Below the pieces are notes generated by a model that saw only the letters and a program-made list of their open reading frames with translations, was not told the origin of the DNA and made no database searches. A stretch of DNA of 64,000 nucleotides from Pandoraea pnomenusa (GTDB taxonomy: Bacteria > Pseudomonadota > Gammaproteobacteria > Burkholderiales > Burkholderiaceae). Within the stretch, counting starts at the first letter, position 1. Every line of letters starts with the position of its first letter. Location: contig NZ_CP009553.3 of assembly GCF_000767615.3 (NCBI RefSeq), positions 5,146,001-5,210,000 on the forward strand, given 5' to 3'. Below, piece after piece: positions 53,463 through 61,237 of the stretch. A program made the position numbers and the translations under genes.

Positions 53463-54431
53463 ATGCAGTACAGTCCGCCGCCACTGTTCAAACAGGGACC
53501 GTCGGCGTTGGCCCGGCTGATTTGTTTCGTCGCGCTCGCCATCGGCCTGCTCGTGGTCGACTCGCACTACAACACGCTGGAGCGGGTCCGGGCCGTCGTC
53601 GGCACCGCGCTCTATCCCGTGCAACGCATGATGCTGATGCCGCGCGATGCCATTCTGGGGGTCGCGAGCTTCTTCTCGACCGAATCGCAGCTCACCGGCG
53701 AAAACAGCGCGCTGCGCGAAAAGAATCTGGCATTGTCCGTTCAGGCCCAGCGCAACGATCAGCTCGTCGCCGAGAATGAGCATCTGCGCCAGCTGCTCGA
53801 TCTGCGCCAGCGGCTGCCCGTGCCCAGCATTCCCGCCGAGATCGAATACGACACGCGCGACCCGTTCACGCAGCGCGTGGTGATCGATCGCGGCACGAAG
53901 CACGGCGTGAAGCTCGGTGCGCCGGTGCTCACCGAACAGGGCCTGCTCGGCCAGGTCTCGCGCGTTTTCCTGCTGCAAAGCGAAGTCACGCTGCTCACCG
54001 ACAAGGAACAGGCGGTGCCGGTGCAGGTCACCCGCAGCGGCGTGCACAGCGTGATCTACGGCGGCTTGCGCGGCGACGTGCTCGACCTGCGCTTCATTCC
54101 GCTGTCGGCCGACGTGAAGGTCGGCGACGAGATCGCCACCAGCGGCCTGGACGGCATTTATCCCGCCGGCCTGCCCGTGGCCCGCATTACGAAGGTCGAC
54201 CGCGTCTCCGACACCGCGTTTGCACGCATCCTGTGTCAGCCGGTGGCCAATCTGCGCAGTCAGCGTCAGGTGCTGGTGCTGCAATACACCACGCCGCTCG
54301 CGCTGCACCCCGACGCCGCCGCCGATCTCGCGCGCGCCTCCGATCCGTCCGCCAGCGGCGCCAAGCCGGCACCCAGGGGCGGCACGCGCGCGGATCCGAA
54401 GCTCGCGCCGGGCGCCCGCAAGGGTCATTGA
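53463..54431 (+). CDS. mreC: Rod-shape-determining protein MreC
   Basis: This is a 322-residue bitopic protein that links MreB/RodA/PBP2. It has a short cytoplasmic start, one membrane segment (ALARLICFVALAIGLLVVDS, residues about 14-34), a periplasmic coiled coil (TGENSALREKNLALSVQAQR, about 78-115) and two beta-barrel-like domains (DRGTKHGVKLGAPVLTEQGL, SGLDGIYPAGLPVARITKVD). The last 35 residues are Ala/Pro/Lys-rich. GGGCCCACC precedes the ATG. mreD follows after 9 bp. Confidence 0.93.
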   Translation: MQYSPPPLFKQGPSALARLICFVALAIGLLVVDSHYNTLERVRAVVGTALYPVQRMMLMPRDAILGVASFFSTESQLTGENSALREKNLALSVQAQRNDQLVAENEHLRQLLDLRQRLPVPSIPAEIEYDTRDPFTQRVVIDRGTKHGVKLGAPVLTEQGLLGQVSRVFLLQSEVTLLTDKEQAVPVQVTRSGVHSVIYGGLRGDVLDLRFIPLSADVKVGDEIATSGLDGIYPAGLPVARITKVDRVSDTAFARILCQPVANLRSQRQVLVLQYTTPLALHPDAAADLARASDPSASGAKPAPRGGTRADPKLAPGARKGH

Positions 54432-54440
54432 GGAATCGAC

Positions 54441-54953
54441 ATGTCACGACCGCAATACATTCTGCTGCCGGTCAACCCGTACTTCATCGCGCTCAGTCTC
54501 GTGGTGGCGTTCCTGGTCAACCTGATGCCGTGGGGGCACGCCCCCGCCATGCCCGACTTCGTGGCGCTGGTGCTGATGTTCTGGAACATCCATCAGCCGC
54601 GCAAGGTCGGCATGGGCGTGGCGTTCGTCCTGGGGCTGCTCATGGACGTGCACAACGCCGGACTGCTGGGCGAGCATGCGCTCGCGTACACGCTGCTGTC
54701 GTACGGCGCGATCATGATTCACCGCCGGGTGCTGTTCTTCACACTGCTCGGTCAGGCGTTGACCGTGCTGCCGCTGCTGCTGCTCGCGCACGTGGTGCCC
54801 TTCATCATTCGTCTGGCGACCGGCGCGGCATTCCCGGGCTGGTGGCCGCTCGCGGCAAGCTTCGTCGAAGCGCTGCTCTGGCCGGTCATCAGTATCCTGC
54901 TGCTGGCACCGCAGAAGCGGGCCGTCGACCGCGACGACACGCGTCCGATCTGA
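54441..54953 (+). CDS. mreD: Rod-shape-determining membrane protein MreD
   Basis: This is a 170-residue inner-membrane protein with five to six membrane segments, for example YFIALSLVVAFLVNLMPWG and GMGVAFVLGLLMDVHNAGLL with the conserved GLLMD. Its position between mreC and mrdA fixes the identity. AGGAATCGAC lies upstream of the ATG. Confidence 0.9.
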   Translation: MSRPQYILLPVNPYFIALSLVVAFLVNLMPWGHAPAMPDFVALVLMFWNIHQPRKVGMGVAFVLGLLMDVHNAGLLGEHALAYTLLSYGAIMIHRRVLFFTLLGQALTVLPLLLLAHVVPFIIRLATGAAFPGWWPLAASFVEALLWPVISILLLAPQKRAVDRDDTRPI

Positions 54954-55005
54954 GGGGCACAATGCCTGTACGACAGCACCACCGAGCCCCGCCCGCCCAC
55001 TCAGC

Positions 55006-57216
55006 ATGACCGAGTTCAAGAATCCCCAGCAACAGCTGCAGACGTTTCATCTGCGGGTGACGGCGGCCGCGCTTTTCGTGCTGATCTGTTTCAGCCTGCT
55101 CGCGGTGCGCTTCGTCTACCTGCAGGTCTTCCGTCATAACCAATACGCCTTGCAAGCGGACGAAAACCGCGTCTCGCTCGCGCCGATCGTGCCCAACCGC
55201 GGCGTGATCATGGATCGCAACGGCGTGGTGCTCGCACGCAACTACTCCGCCTACACGCTGGAAATCACGCCCTCGAAGATCGGCCGCCCGCTCGAGGACG
55301 TGATCACCGATCTGTCCGATGTGGTCGAGATCACGCCGCGTGACCGCGCGCGGTTCAAGAAGCTCATGGACGACAGCAAGAGCTTCGAGAGCCTGCCGAT
55401 CCGCACGCGGCTGACCGACGAGGAAGTCGCCCGCTTCACTGCGCAGCGCTTCCGCTTCCCCGGCGTCGACGTGCACGCTCGCCTGTTCCGCCAGTACCCG
55501 CTCGGCGAGACAGCCGCGCACGTGATCGGTTATATCGGCCGGATCTCCCAGCGCGACCGCCAGCGCATCGAGGCGATGAGCGAGGAGAACGACAGCGACA
55601 GCGCGAAGTACGACATCCGGCGCGACGTGAACAACTACAAGGGCACCGATTACATCGGCAAGATCGGCGTCGAGCAGAGCTACGAGACACAGCTCCACGG
55701 CATTACCGGGTTCGAGGAAATCGAAGTGACGGCCGGCGGCCGCCCGGTGCGCACGATCTCGCGCACGCCCGCCACGCCGGGCGACAACCTCGTGCTGTCG
55801 ATCGACATCAAGCTCCAGCAGGTGGCCGAGCAGGCCTTTGCGGGACGCCGCGGCGCGGTCGTCGCCATCGAACCGAAGACCGGCGACGTGCTCGCCTTCG
55901 TGTCGGCGCCGAGTTTCGATCCGAACCTGTTCGTCGAGGGCATCGACCAGCAGAACTGGGACGCCCTGAACAACTCGCCCGACCGGCCGCTGCTCAATCG
56001 TCCGCTGCGCGGCACCTATCCGATCGGCTCGACGTACAAGCCGTTCATGGCGCTCGCCGCGCTGGAGCTCGGCAAGCGCACGCCCAACTGGGGCTTCCAG
56101 GACACGGGCTCGTTCACCCTGGGCAACCACACGTTCCGCAACGACGTGCGCAATGGTCAGGGCTGGATCGACATGTACCGCTCGATCGTGGTGTCGAACG
56201 ACACGTATTACTACATGCTCGCGCACGACCTCGGCGTCAACGCCATTCACGACTTCATGGCGCCGCTCGGCTTCGGTCAGCTCACGGGCATCGACATCGA
56301 AGGCGAAGCGCGCGGCATCCTGCCGTCGACCGAGTGGAAACGCAAGGCGTACAAGAAGCCGGCGCAACAGAAGTGGTACGACGGCGAGACGATCAGCCTG
56401 GGCATCGGTCAGGGCTACAACTCGTTCACCATTCTGCAACTCGCCCACGCCACGGCCACGCTGGCCAACAACGGCGTGGTGATGAAGCCTCACCTGGTGA
56501 AAGCGGTCGAAGACCCCGTGACGCACTCGCGCCAGCTGACCGTGCCGAAGGAAAGCGCACGCCTGCCCTACAAGCAGGCCGACATCGACTTCGTCAAACG
56601 CGCGATGGTCGGCGTGATCAAGGAAGGCACGGGGCGCCAGGCCTTCGCCGGCGCACCGTACGAGGCGGGCGGCAAGACCGGGACGGCGCAGGTGTACTCG
56701 CTCGGCAAGAACGAGAAGTACAACCACAACGCGATTCCCGAGTTCAAGCGCGACCACGCGCTGTTCATCGCCTTCGCCCCCGCCGACGACCCGAAGATCG
56801 CCATCGCGCTGATCGTCGAGAACGCCGGCTGGGGTGGCACCCAGGCCGGGCCGGTCGCCCGCCGCCTGCTCGACTATTACCTCATCGACGAACCCAAGGA
56901 GCGCGCCGCCGAGGCGGCCGCACTGCAAGCGGCGGCGTCCGGTGCCACCGCGGCGTCGGCGGCAACGGCGGTCTCGGCCACGCCCGACGCCCCGCCCGCG
57001 AGCGCGGCCGAACTCGGTGCACGCGCGACGGCGGCAACGGCAACGGCGGCGGCGACCTCGGCCACGCCCGCACGCGACGCCAAGGCATCCGCCGCGGGGG
57101 GTACCGTTCCGGGCACGCCGAAGCGCGAGACGCCGGCCGTGAGCCCGACCGTCGCCGACGAGGCCCGTCATCGCGCCGCCATCCGGGCCCAGGGCGCGAA
57201 AGGAGCAACGCCATGA
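55006..57216 (+). CDS. mrdA: Penicillin-binding protein 2 (elongation transpeptidase)
   Basis: This is a 736-residue monofunctional class B PBP that cross-links peptidoglycan during rod elongation. It has an N-terminal membrane anchor (RVTAAALFVLICFSLLAVRF), a pedestal/dimerisation domain (VPNRGVIMDRNGVVLARNYS, GYIGRISQRD), and the transpeptidase domain with Ser342 in GSTYKPF (SxxK), Ser-Asn at 397-398 (VVSNDTYYYML) and the KTG triad at 557-559 (GGKTGTAQ). The family is usually 600-650 residues; here residues about 641-736 form an extra low-complexity Ala/Thr/Pro tail in the periplasm. Stop overlaps the rodA ATG. Confidence 0.95.
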   Translation: MTEFKNPQQQLQTFHLRVTAAALFVLICFSLLAVRFVYLQVFRHNQYALQADENRVSLAPIVPNRGVIMDRNGVVLARNYSAYTLEITPSKIGRPLEDVITDLSDVVEITPRDRARFKKLMDDSKSFESLPIRTRLTDEEVARFTAQRFRFPGVDVHARLFRQYPLGETAAHVIGYIGRISQRDRQRIEAMSEENDSDSAKYDIRRDVNNYKGTDYIGKIGVEQSYETQLHGITGFEEIEVTAGGRPVRTISRTPATPGDNLVLSIDIKLQQVAEQAFAGRRGAVVAIEPKTGDVLAFVSAPSFDPNLFVEGIDQQNWDALNNSPDRPLLNRPLRGTYPIGSTYKPFMALAALELGKRTPNWGFQDTGSFTLGNHTFRNDVRNGQGWIDMYRSIVVSNDTYYYMLAHDLGVNAIHDFMAPLGFGQLTGIDIEGEARGILPSTEWKRKAYKKPAQQKWYDGETISLGIGQGYNSFTILQLAHATATLANNGVVMKPHLVKAVEDPVTHSRQLTVPKESARLPYKQADIDFVKRAMVGVIKEGTGRQAFAGAPYEAGGKTGTAQVYSLGKNEKYNHNAIPEFKRDHALFIAFAPADDPKIAIALIVENAGWGGTQAGPVARRLLDYYLIDEPKERAAEAAALQAAASGATAASAATAVSATPDAPPASAAELGARATAATATAAATSATPARDAKASAAGGTVPGTPKRETPAVSPTVADEARHRAAIRAQGAKGATP

Positions 57217-58364
57217 TGGCGCTCGACAAACACACCTGGAAAGAGCAGGTCCGACGCGTTTTCGCCGCGTTCGACAAACCACTCGCCCTGATCGTCTTCC
57301 TGTTGCTTTGCGTGGGGCTGGTCACACTCTACAGCGCGAGCATCGACGTACCCGGGCGCGTGGAAGACCAGATCCGCAACATCGTGCTCACGTTCATTCT
57401 GATGTGGGTGCTGGCGATGTTGCCCACGCAGACGCTCATGAAATTCGCCGTGCCGCTGTACACCGCGGGCGTGGCCTTGCTCATTGCGGTGGCGATGTTC
57501 GGCCTCACGAAGAAGGGCGCGAAGCGCTGGCTGAACGTCGGCATGGTGATCCAGCCCTCCGAGATCATGAAGATTGCCATGCCGCTGATGTTGGCCTGGT
57601 ACTTCCAGAAGCGCGAAGGCAATATCCGCTGGTTCGACTATCTCGTTGCCATTGCGCTGCTGGGCGTGCCGGTCGGCCTGATTGCCAAGCAGCCCGATCT
57701 CGGCACCGGTCTGCTGGTGGCCGCCGCGGGACTTTACGTGATCTACCTGGCCGGCCTGTCGTGGAAACTCATTCTGCCGGTGCTCGTCGCCGGCGTGCTC
57801 GGCATCGGCACGATCCTCGCGCTCGAAGACAAGATCTGTCAGCCCGACGTCGAATGGTACGTCCTGCACGACTACCAGAAGCACCGCGTGTGCACACTGC
57901 TGGATCCGACGTCGGACCCGCTGGGCAAGGGCTTCCACACGATCCAGTCCGTCATCGCCATCGGCTCGGGCGGCACAACGGGCAAGGGTTGGCTCAAGGG
58001 CACGCAGGCGCATCTGGAGTTCATCCCGGAAAAGCACACCGACTTCATCTTCGCCGTGTTCGCCGAGGAGTTCGGCCTGATCGGTGAAGGCGTGCTGTTG
58101 TTGCTGTACCTGCTGCTCGTGGCGCGCGGGCTGGTGATCGCGGCGAGCGGCGCCACGCTTTTCGGCCGATTGCTCGCGGGCGCGGTCACGATGATTTTCT
58201 TCACCTACGCCTTCGTGAACATGGGCATGGTCAGCGGGATCCTGCCCGTGGTTGGTGTGCCGCTGCCTTTCATGAGCTATGGAGGCACGGCGCTGGTGAC
58301 GCTCGGTCTCGGGGTGGGCATTCTGATGAGCGTTGCGCGGGAAAAGCGCCTCATGCAGAGCTAG
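57213..58364 (+). CDS. rodA: SEDS peptidoglycan glycosyltransferase RodA
   Basis: This is a 383-residue SEDS-family glycan polymerase with ten membrane segments. It works with PBP2 (MrdA) upstream, to which it is coupled by ATGA. Family motifs: KRWLNVGMVIQPSEIMKIAM, AKQPDLGTGLLV with the catalytic Asp region, HLEFIPEKHTDFIFAVFAEE, and the terminal PLPFMSYGGTALVTLGLGVG. A second ATG at 57216 is equally possible. The operon ends 27 bp later at a strong terminator. Confidence 0.96.
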   Translation: MMALDKHTWKEQVRRVFAAFDKPLALIVFLLLCVGLVTLYSASIDVPGRVEDQIRNIVLTFILMWVLAMLPTQTLMKFAVPLYTAGVALLIAVAMFGLTKKGAKRWLNVGMVIQPSEIMKIAMPLMLAWYFQKREGNIRWFDYLVAIALLGVPVGLIAKQPDLGTGLLVAAAGLYVIYLAGLSWKLILPVLVAGVLGIGTILALEDKICQPDVEWYVLHDYQKHRVCTLLDPTSDPLGKGFHTIQSVIAIGSGGTTGKGWLKGTQAHLEFIPEKHTDFIFAVFAEEFGLIGEGVLLLLYLLLVARGLVIAASGATLFGRLLAGAVTMIFFTYAFVNMGMVSGILPVVGVPLPFMSYGGTALVTLGLGVGILMSVAREKRLMQS

Positions 58365-58390
58365 CAGGTCTATCCCGATCACCCCAGAAA

Positions 58391-58422
58391 GACGGCAGGG
58401 CATCCGCCCTGCCGTTTTTTTT
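58391..58422 (+). terminator. Intrinsic terminator of mreBCD-mrdA-rodA
   Basis: CGGCAGGGC and GCCCTGCCG form a 9-bp stem with a 4-nt loop, followed by eight T. It separates the cell-shape operon from the accessory locus. Confidence 0.95.
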
Positions 58423-58444
58423 GCCGGTCGCCGCGAACGCGCGT

Positions 58445-58531
58445 CGTGGGATACGTCCCGAACCCGATTCACCGGTGCCGCACCGCCGCTTGCCACTTCA
58501 TTTCAATGAGCGAAACGTGGGATACCGCCCG
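58445..58531. promoter_or_regulatory. Pair of 16-bp direct repeats before the effector-like genes
   Basis: CGTGGGATACGTCCCG (58445-58460) and CGTGGGATACCGCCCG (58516-58531) match at 14 of 16 bases and lie 71 bp apart. Each contains a GGG-CCC half-palindrome. An AT-rich stretch (AATTTGAATAAAAAGAAT) follows the second copy, about 110 bp before the first gene of the locus. I infer a regulator-binding promoter region. It does not match a hrp box that I know. Confidence 0.5.
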
Positions 58532-58654
58532 GCGCAATTTGAATAAAAAGAATGCCACCCCGACAACGCATGCGCGCGGGGCGTCGCGCCACGCCGGCCC
58601 CGCTGGCATGGCGCAACGCCCCGCGACGTGCAACTCACCGAGAGAGGCTCTGGC

Positions 58655-59755
58655 ATGACGATCTCATTGCAGGCATTGGCCGCAAATTCCGCCCCCCTGA
58701 TCGACAATCTGGCGGCGGCTGACCCCACGAAGCTCCGATTCGCGATGAGGAACGACGGCACGCTCGTCGTCTACAAGGGGCACAAATACCTGCTTCACCC
58801 ACAGCAATGCCGACGCGCCATGTCGTTCATGAAACGCAATGACCTGCTGGGCGAGCGCCGCAGCCACCTGAATCCGAAACATCTGCGCCTGAACAGCGAA
58901 CCCGCCAGGAAGCTGGTCGACCTGGTCCGGTCGGCCACAGGCGTCGGCAAGCCGCTTACCGACGCCGCCTCGCATCGCACAGCGGCGGGCAAGCCGAATC
59001 CAATGCTCACGCGGGCGAGCCTGCGGTCGTCGCGCTTGTTCAATGGGTTCGACGCGGCAAGCCCGACGGCGAGCCCCACGCCGTCGCGCGCCTCCAATTA
59101 TTCGAGCGAGTCGCTTGAATACACGCCGGGCAAGGCGGTCGAATTGCGGTACAAAACGACGCGTGAAGGTATCGAGGCGTCCAACCGTCGCGCGCTTCAC
59201 GTGCTGGACCGTCCGCCCGAAACGATGGCCTGCGGCGGTCATCCCGACACGCCGCCGCCGCCCTATCGCTCCCCGTATGGCTCCCCGTCGATATCCTCGG
59301 TGAATCGTGCCGAACGCCCCTACTCCGACGACCGCACCGCACCACCCGCCTCCCAAGCACTGCCGCCGGTGCCACCGAAATCCGATCGACAGGGCCTGAT
59401 CCGCACATACAACGCCTTGTTGAACCATGGCGAGGGCCTTCCCACGCAATCACGCATCCTGGCCGACGACGACCCCGTGCCCCAGCGTCCCATCCCCAAA
59501 CCAAGGCTGCACGCGCAATCCCCCGCCCCCCTCGGCACATCCGGCACACCCGACACACCCGACACACTCGACACGCCCAGCGCACCCCGCACGCCCGACA
59601 TCGCCCGCCAGGCGTCGGCGGCGTCATCCGCGTCCAGCGACAGCGACACCTCCGCCGCCGGCAGCGAGCGGGGTCAGGCTTACATCGATGATCTGAGTCG
59701 GTCGCCCCGCACCGTTCGGCTGGCGCATCGCATGCGGACGAACCAGACGTTGTGA
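58655..59755 (+). CDS. Proline-rich putative type III effector sharing an N-terminal module with the next gene
   Basis: This is a 366-residue protein with no family I can name. Residues 1-60 start MTISLQAL and contain DGTLVVYKGHKYLLHP followed by RRA, which aligns without gaps to residues 42-63 of the next gene's product; the start also resembles the MNLSLSDL of YopH. Residues 60-180 are basic with Ser-rich parts. Residues 196-310 are proline-rich and disordered, with a PPxY motif (PPPPY, 200-204), an SH3-type PPVPPK (237-242), and a TPD repeat (298-316). The C-terminus is Ser/Asp-rich and then basic. GAGAGG lies upstream of the ATG at 58655. A host-directed secreted protein is the best guess, from composition and the chaperone gene nearby. 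Confidence 0.65.
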   Translation: MTISLQALAANSAPLIDNLAAADPTKLRFAMRNDGTLVVYKGHKYLLHPQQCRRAMSFMKRNDLLGERRSHLNPKHLRLNSEPARKLVDLVRSATGVGKPLTDAASHRTAAGKPNPMLTRASLRSSRLFNGFDAASPTASPTPSRASNYSSESLEYTPGKAVELRYKTTREGIEASNRRALHVLDRPPETMACGGHPDTPPPPYRSPYGSPSISSVNRAERPYSDDRTAPPASQALPPVPPKSDRQGLIRTYNALLNHGEGLPTQSRILADDDPVPQRPIPKPRLHAQSPAPLGTSGTPDTPDTLDTPSAPRTPDIARQASAASSASSDSDTSAAGSERGQAYIDDLSRSPRTVRLAHRMRTNQTL

Positions 59756-59859
59756 CGCCGGGCCGCGCGCCTGGGCATGAGCCAATCCTGCAAGCGACAT
59801 CGCTCGCCGACCACGACCATTGGCCGACGAACGTTCAGAATTCGGGAGACGAACCACGC

Positions 59860-61122
59860 ATGGCATCGATCCATACCCAGATCAACGCGGCCACCATGAC
59901 CAGCCTCGAGGCCGAACAGTTGCATCAGTTGATCTGCCGGCACGCGATCGATCCTGCCAGGACGACCGTGGGCGTGACGCGCGACGGCAAGCTCATTTTG
60001 CTCATTGGATGGAGCGCCTACCGGCACCCTCGCCTCTGGCGACGCGCGCGCGACATGGCGCTCGCCTCGCTCGCGCTGGCGAGTCTGCCCGCACGCGGCG
60101 TGGCGCAAACGCGTCCGGGCCTTCGCGCCATGCGGCTCGACCAGCCGTTTGTCATCGTCTGGCTGGTGCGCAACGCGTCGGCTTGCGTCAAGCAACGCGT
60201 GCTGCAAAGCATCCGGCGACAGCTCGACTGGCGTGGCAATCCGGAAGTCTGCGCGATCGACATTCTCGAGCACAGCCGCGCGCACGACGCGCTGTCCGAA
60301 CTCAAACTGCGCATGGGTTCGGCACAGAACGTCGTGGGGCATTACAAGCTGCTCACCGAGCGCGACTCTCCCTACCGCGATCATTACCACCGTGAGTTGC
60401 CAGGCAGCCGTGAGCGCAGGCTCTGGGTCGCACGGCAAACCGCGTTGCGCGCGCACGACGGCACGTGCCTGCCTGCGAGCGTCGTGCGCGTCGGCGGTCG
60501 CCCGCTCGCTGTGGTGTGCCAGACACCACAGCCCGGCGCGATCGAAGCCTATCTGGGCATGTTGATGACGCTACGCCCGCCGGTCGTGGTGCATGTCACA
60601 CCGCAATGCGAGCCGCACGGCGCGGAGCGTCACGACGGGCCGATTCGCGTACAACGGCGGCACGTCACGACGAGCACGGCGGCGGAATTCGTCACCGACT
60701 TCAGCGCCTATTCGACCACGCTGCGCTCATGCGAGCGCGACGTCACGTTTTCCGTTCTGCACGCGCCGTATCGTCACACGCCGGATGTCCCGTCCGACCG
60801 GCTGTATGTCACGCAGACGCTTCAGTTCGTCGAGAACGCCCTGCGGCACATGCCGATGCCCGACGACACGGCGGCGCGTGGCGCACCTGCCGGCACCGCC
60901 GGATGTCCCGTCGTGGTGTTCGACGATACCGACGGCATCGCAGGCGTGCTCGTTGCCGCGCTCGCGCTGTCTCGCGGCTCGCCCGAGGGCCTGAGTGTGG
61001 AGGAGGTCGTCACCGATATCCGGTTGACCGGCTCGCCGCAACTCATCGGCACGACCCATCAGCTCGACGTCATCGGTGCGTTCGCCGACGATCTGCGCGT
61101 GCCGCTGCTGATGCACCGCTAG
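59860..61122 (+). CDS. YopH-like protein tyrosine phosphatase fold with dead active site (putative effector)
   Basis: This is a 420-residue protein. Residues 36-68 match the N-terminal module of the gene before. Residues about 195-418 align by eye to the catalytic domain of Yersinia YopH: AVVCQTPQPGAIEAYLGMLM with the YopH segment IACQYPLQSQLESHLRMLAE, LRPPVVVHVTPQ with NRTPVLAVLASS, GLSVEEVVTDIR with QLSVEDMVSQMR, and HQLDVIGAF...VPLL with EQLDVLIKL...RPLL. The catalytic loop (HCRAGVGRTA in YopH) is VFDDTDGIAG here, so the nucleophile Cys is Phe354 and the Arg is Ile360; the WPD loop is also lost. It cannot be a phosphatase by the known mechanism. The ATG at 59860 has CGGGAGACG upstream. A phosphotyrosine-binding or scaffold effector is inferred. 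Confidence 0.65.
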   Translation: MASIHTQINAATMTSLEAEQLHQLICRHAIDPARTTVGVTRDGKLILLIGWSAYRHPRLWRRARDMALASLALASLPARGVAQTRPGLRAMRLDQPFVIVWLVRNASACVKQRVLQSIRRQLDWRGNPEVCAIDILEHSRAHDALSELKLRMGSAQNVVGHYKLLTERDSPYRDHYHRELPGSRERRLWVARQTALRAHDGTCLPASVVRVGGRPLAVVCQTPQPGAIEAYLGMLMTLRPPVVVHVTPQCEPHGAERHDGPIRVQRRHVTTSTAAEFVTDFSAYSTTLRSCERDVTFSVLHAPYRHTPDVPSDRLYVTQTLQFVENALRHMPMPDDTAARGAPAGTAGCPVVVFDDTDGIAGVLVAALALSRGSPEGLSVEEVVTDIRLTGSPQLIGTTHQLDVIGAFADDLRVPLLMHR

Positions 61123-61237
61123 CCGCGTGCGAAGTCCCGCGCGGCGGCCCGTCGGCGCGGCCGCGTCAGCGCACGCCGGCCCTCCCGAATTTCGCCACCC
61201 CACATTACGCGATGCCATCGTTTGAAGGAGATTGACC

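Noticed and set aside
59543..59610. Tandem DNA repeat of about 9 bp in the proline-rich gene
   Set aside because: Only two to three imperfect units encoding T-P-D; kept as a protein low-complexity feature and not as a separate repeat element.
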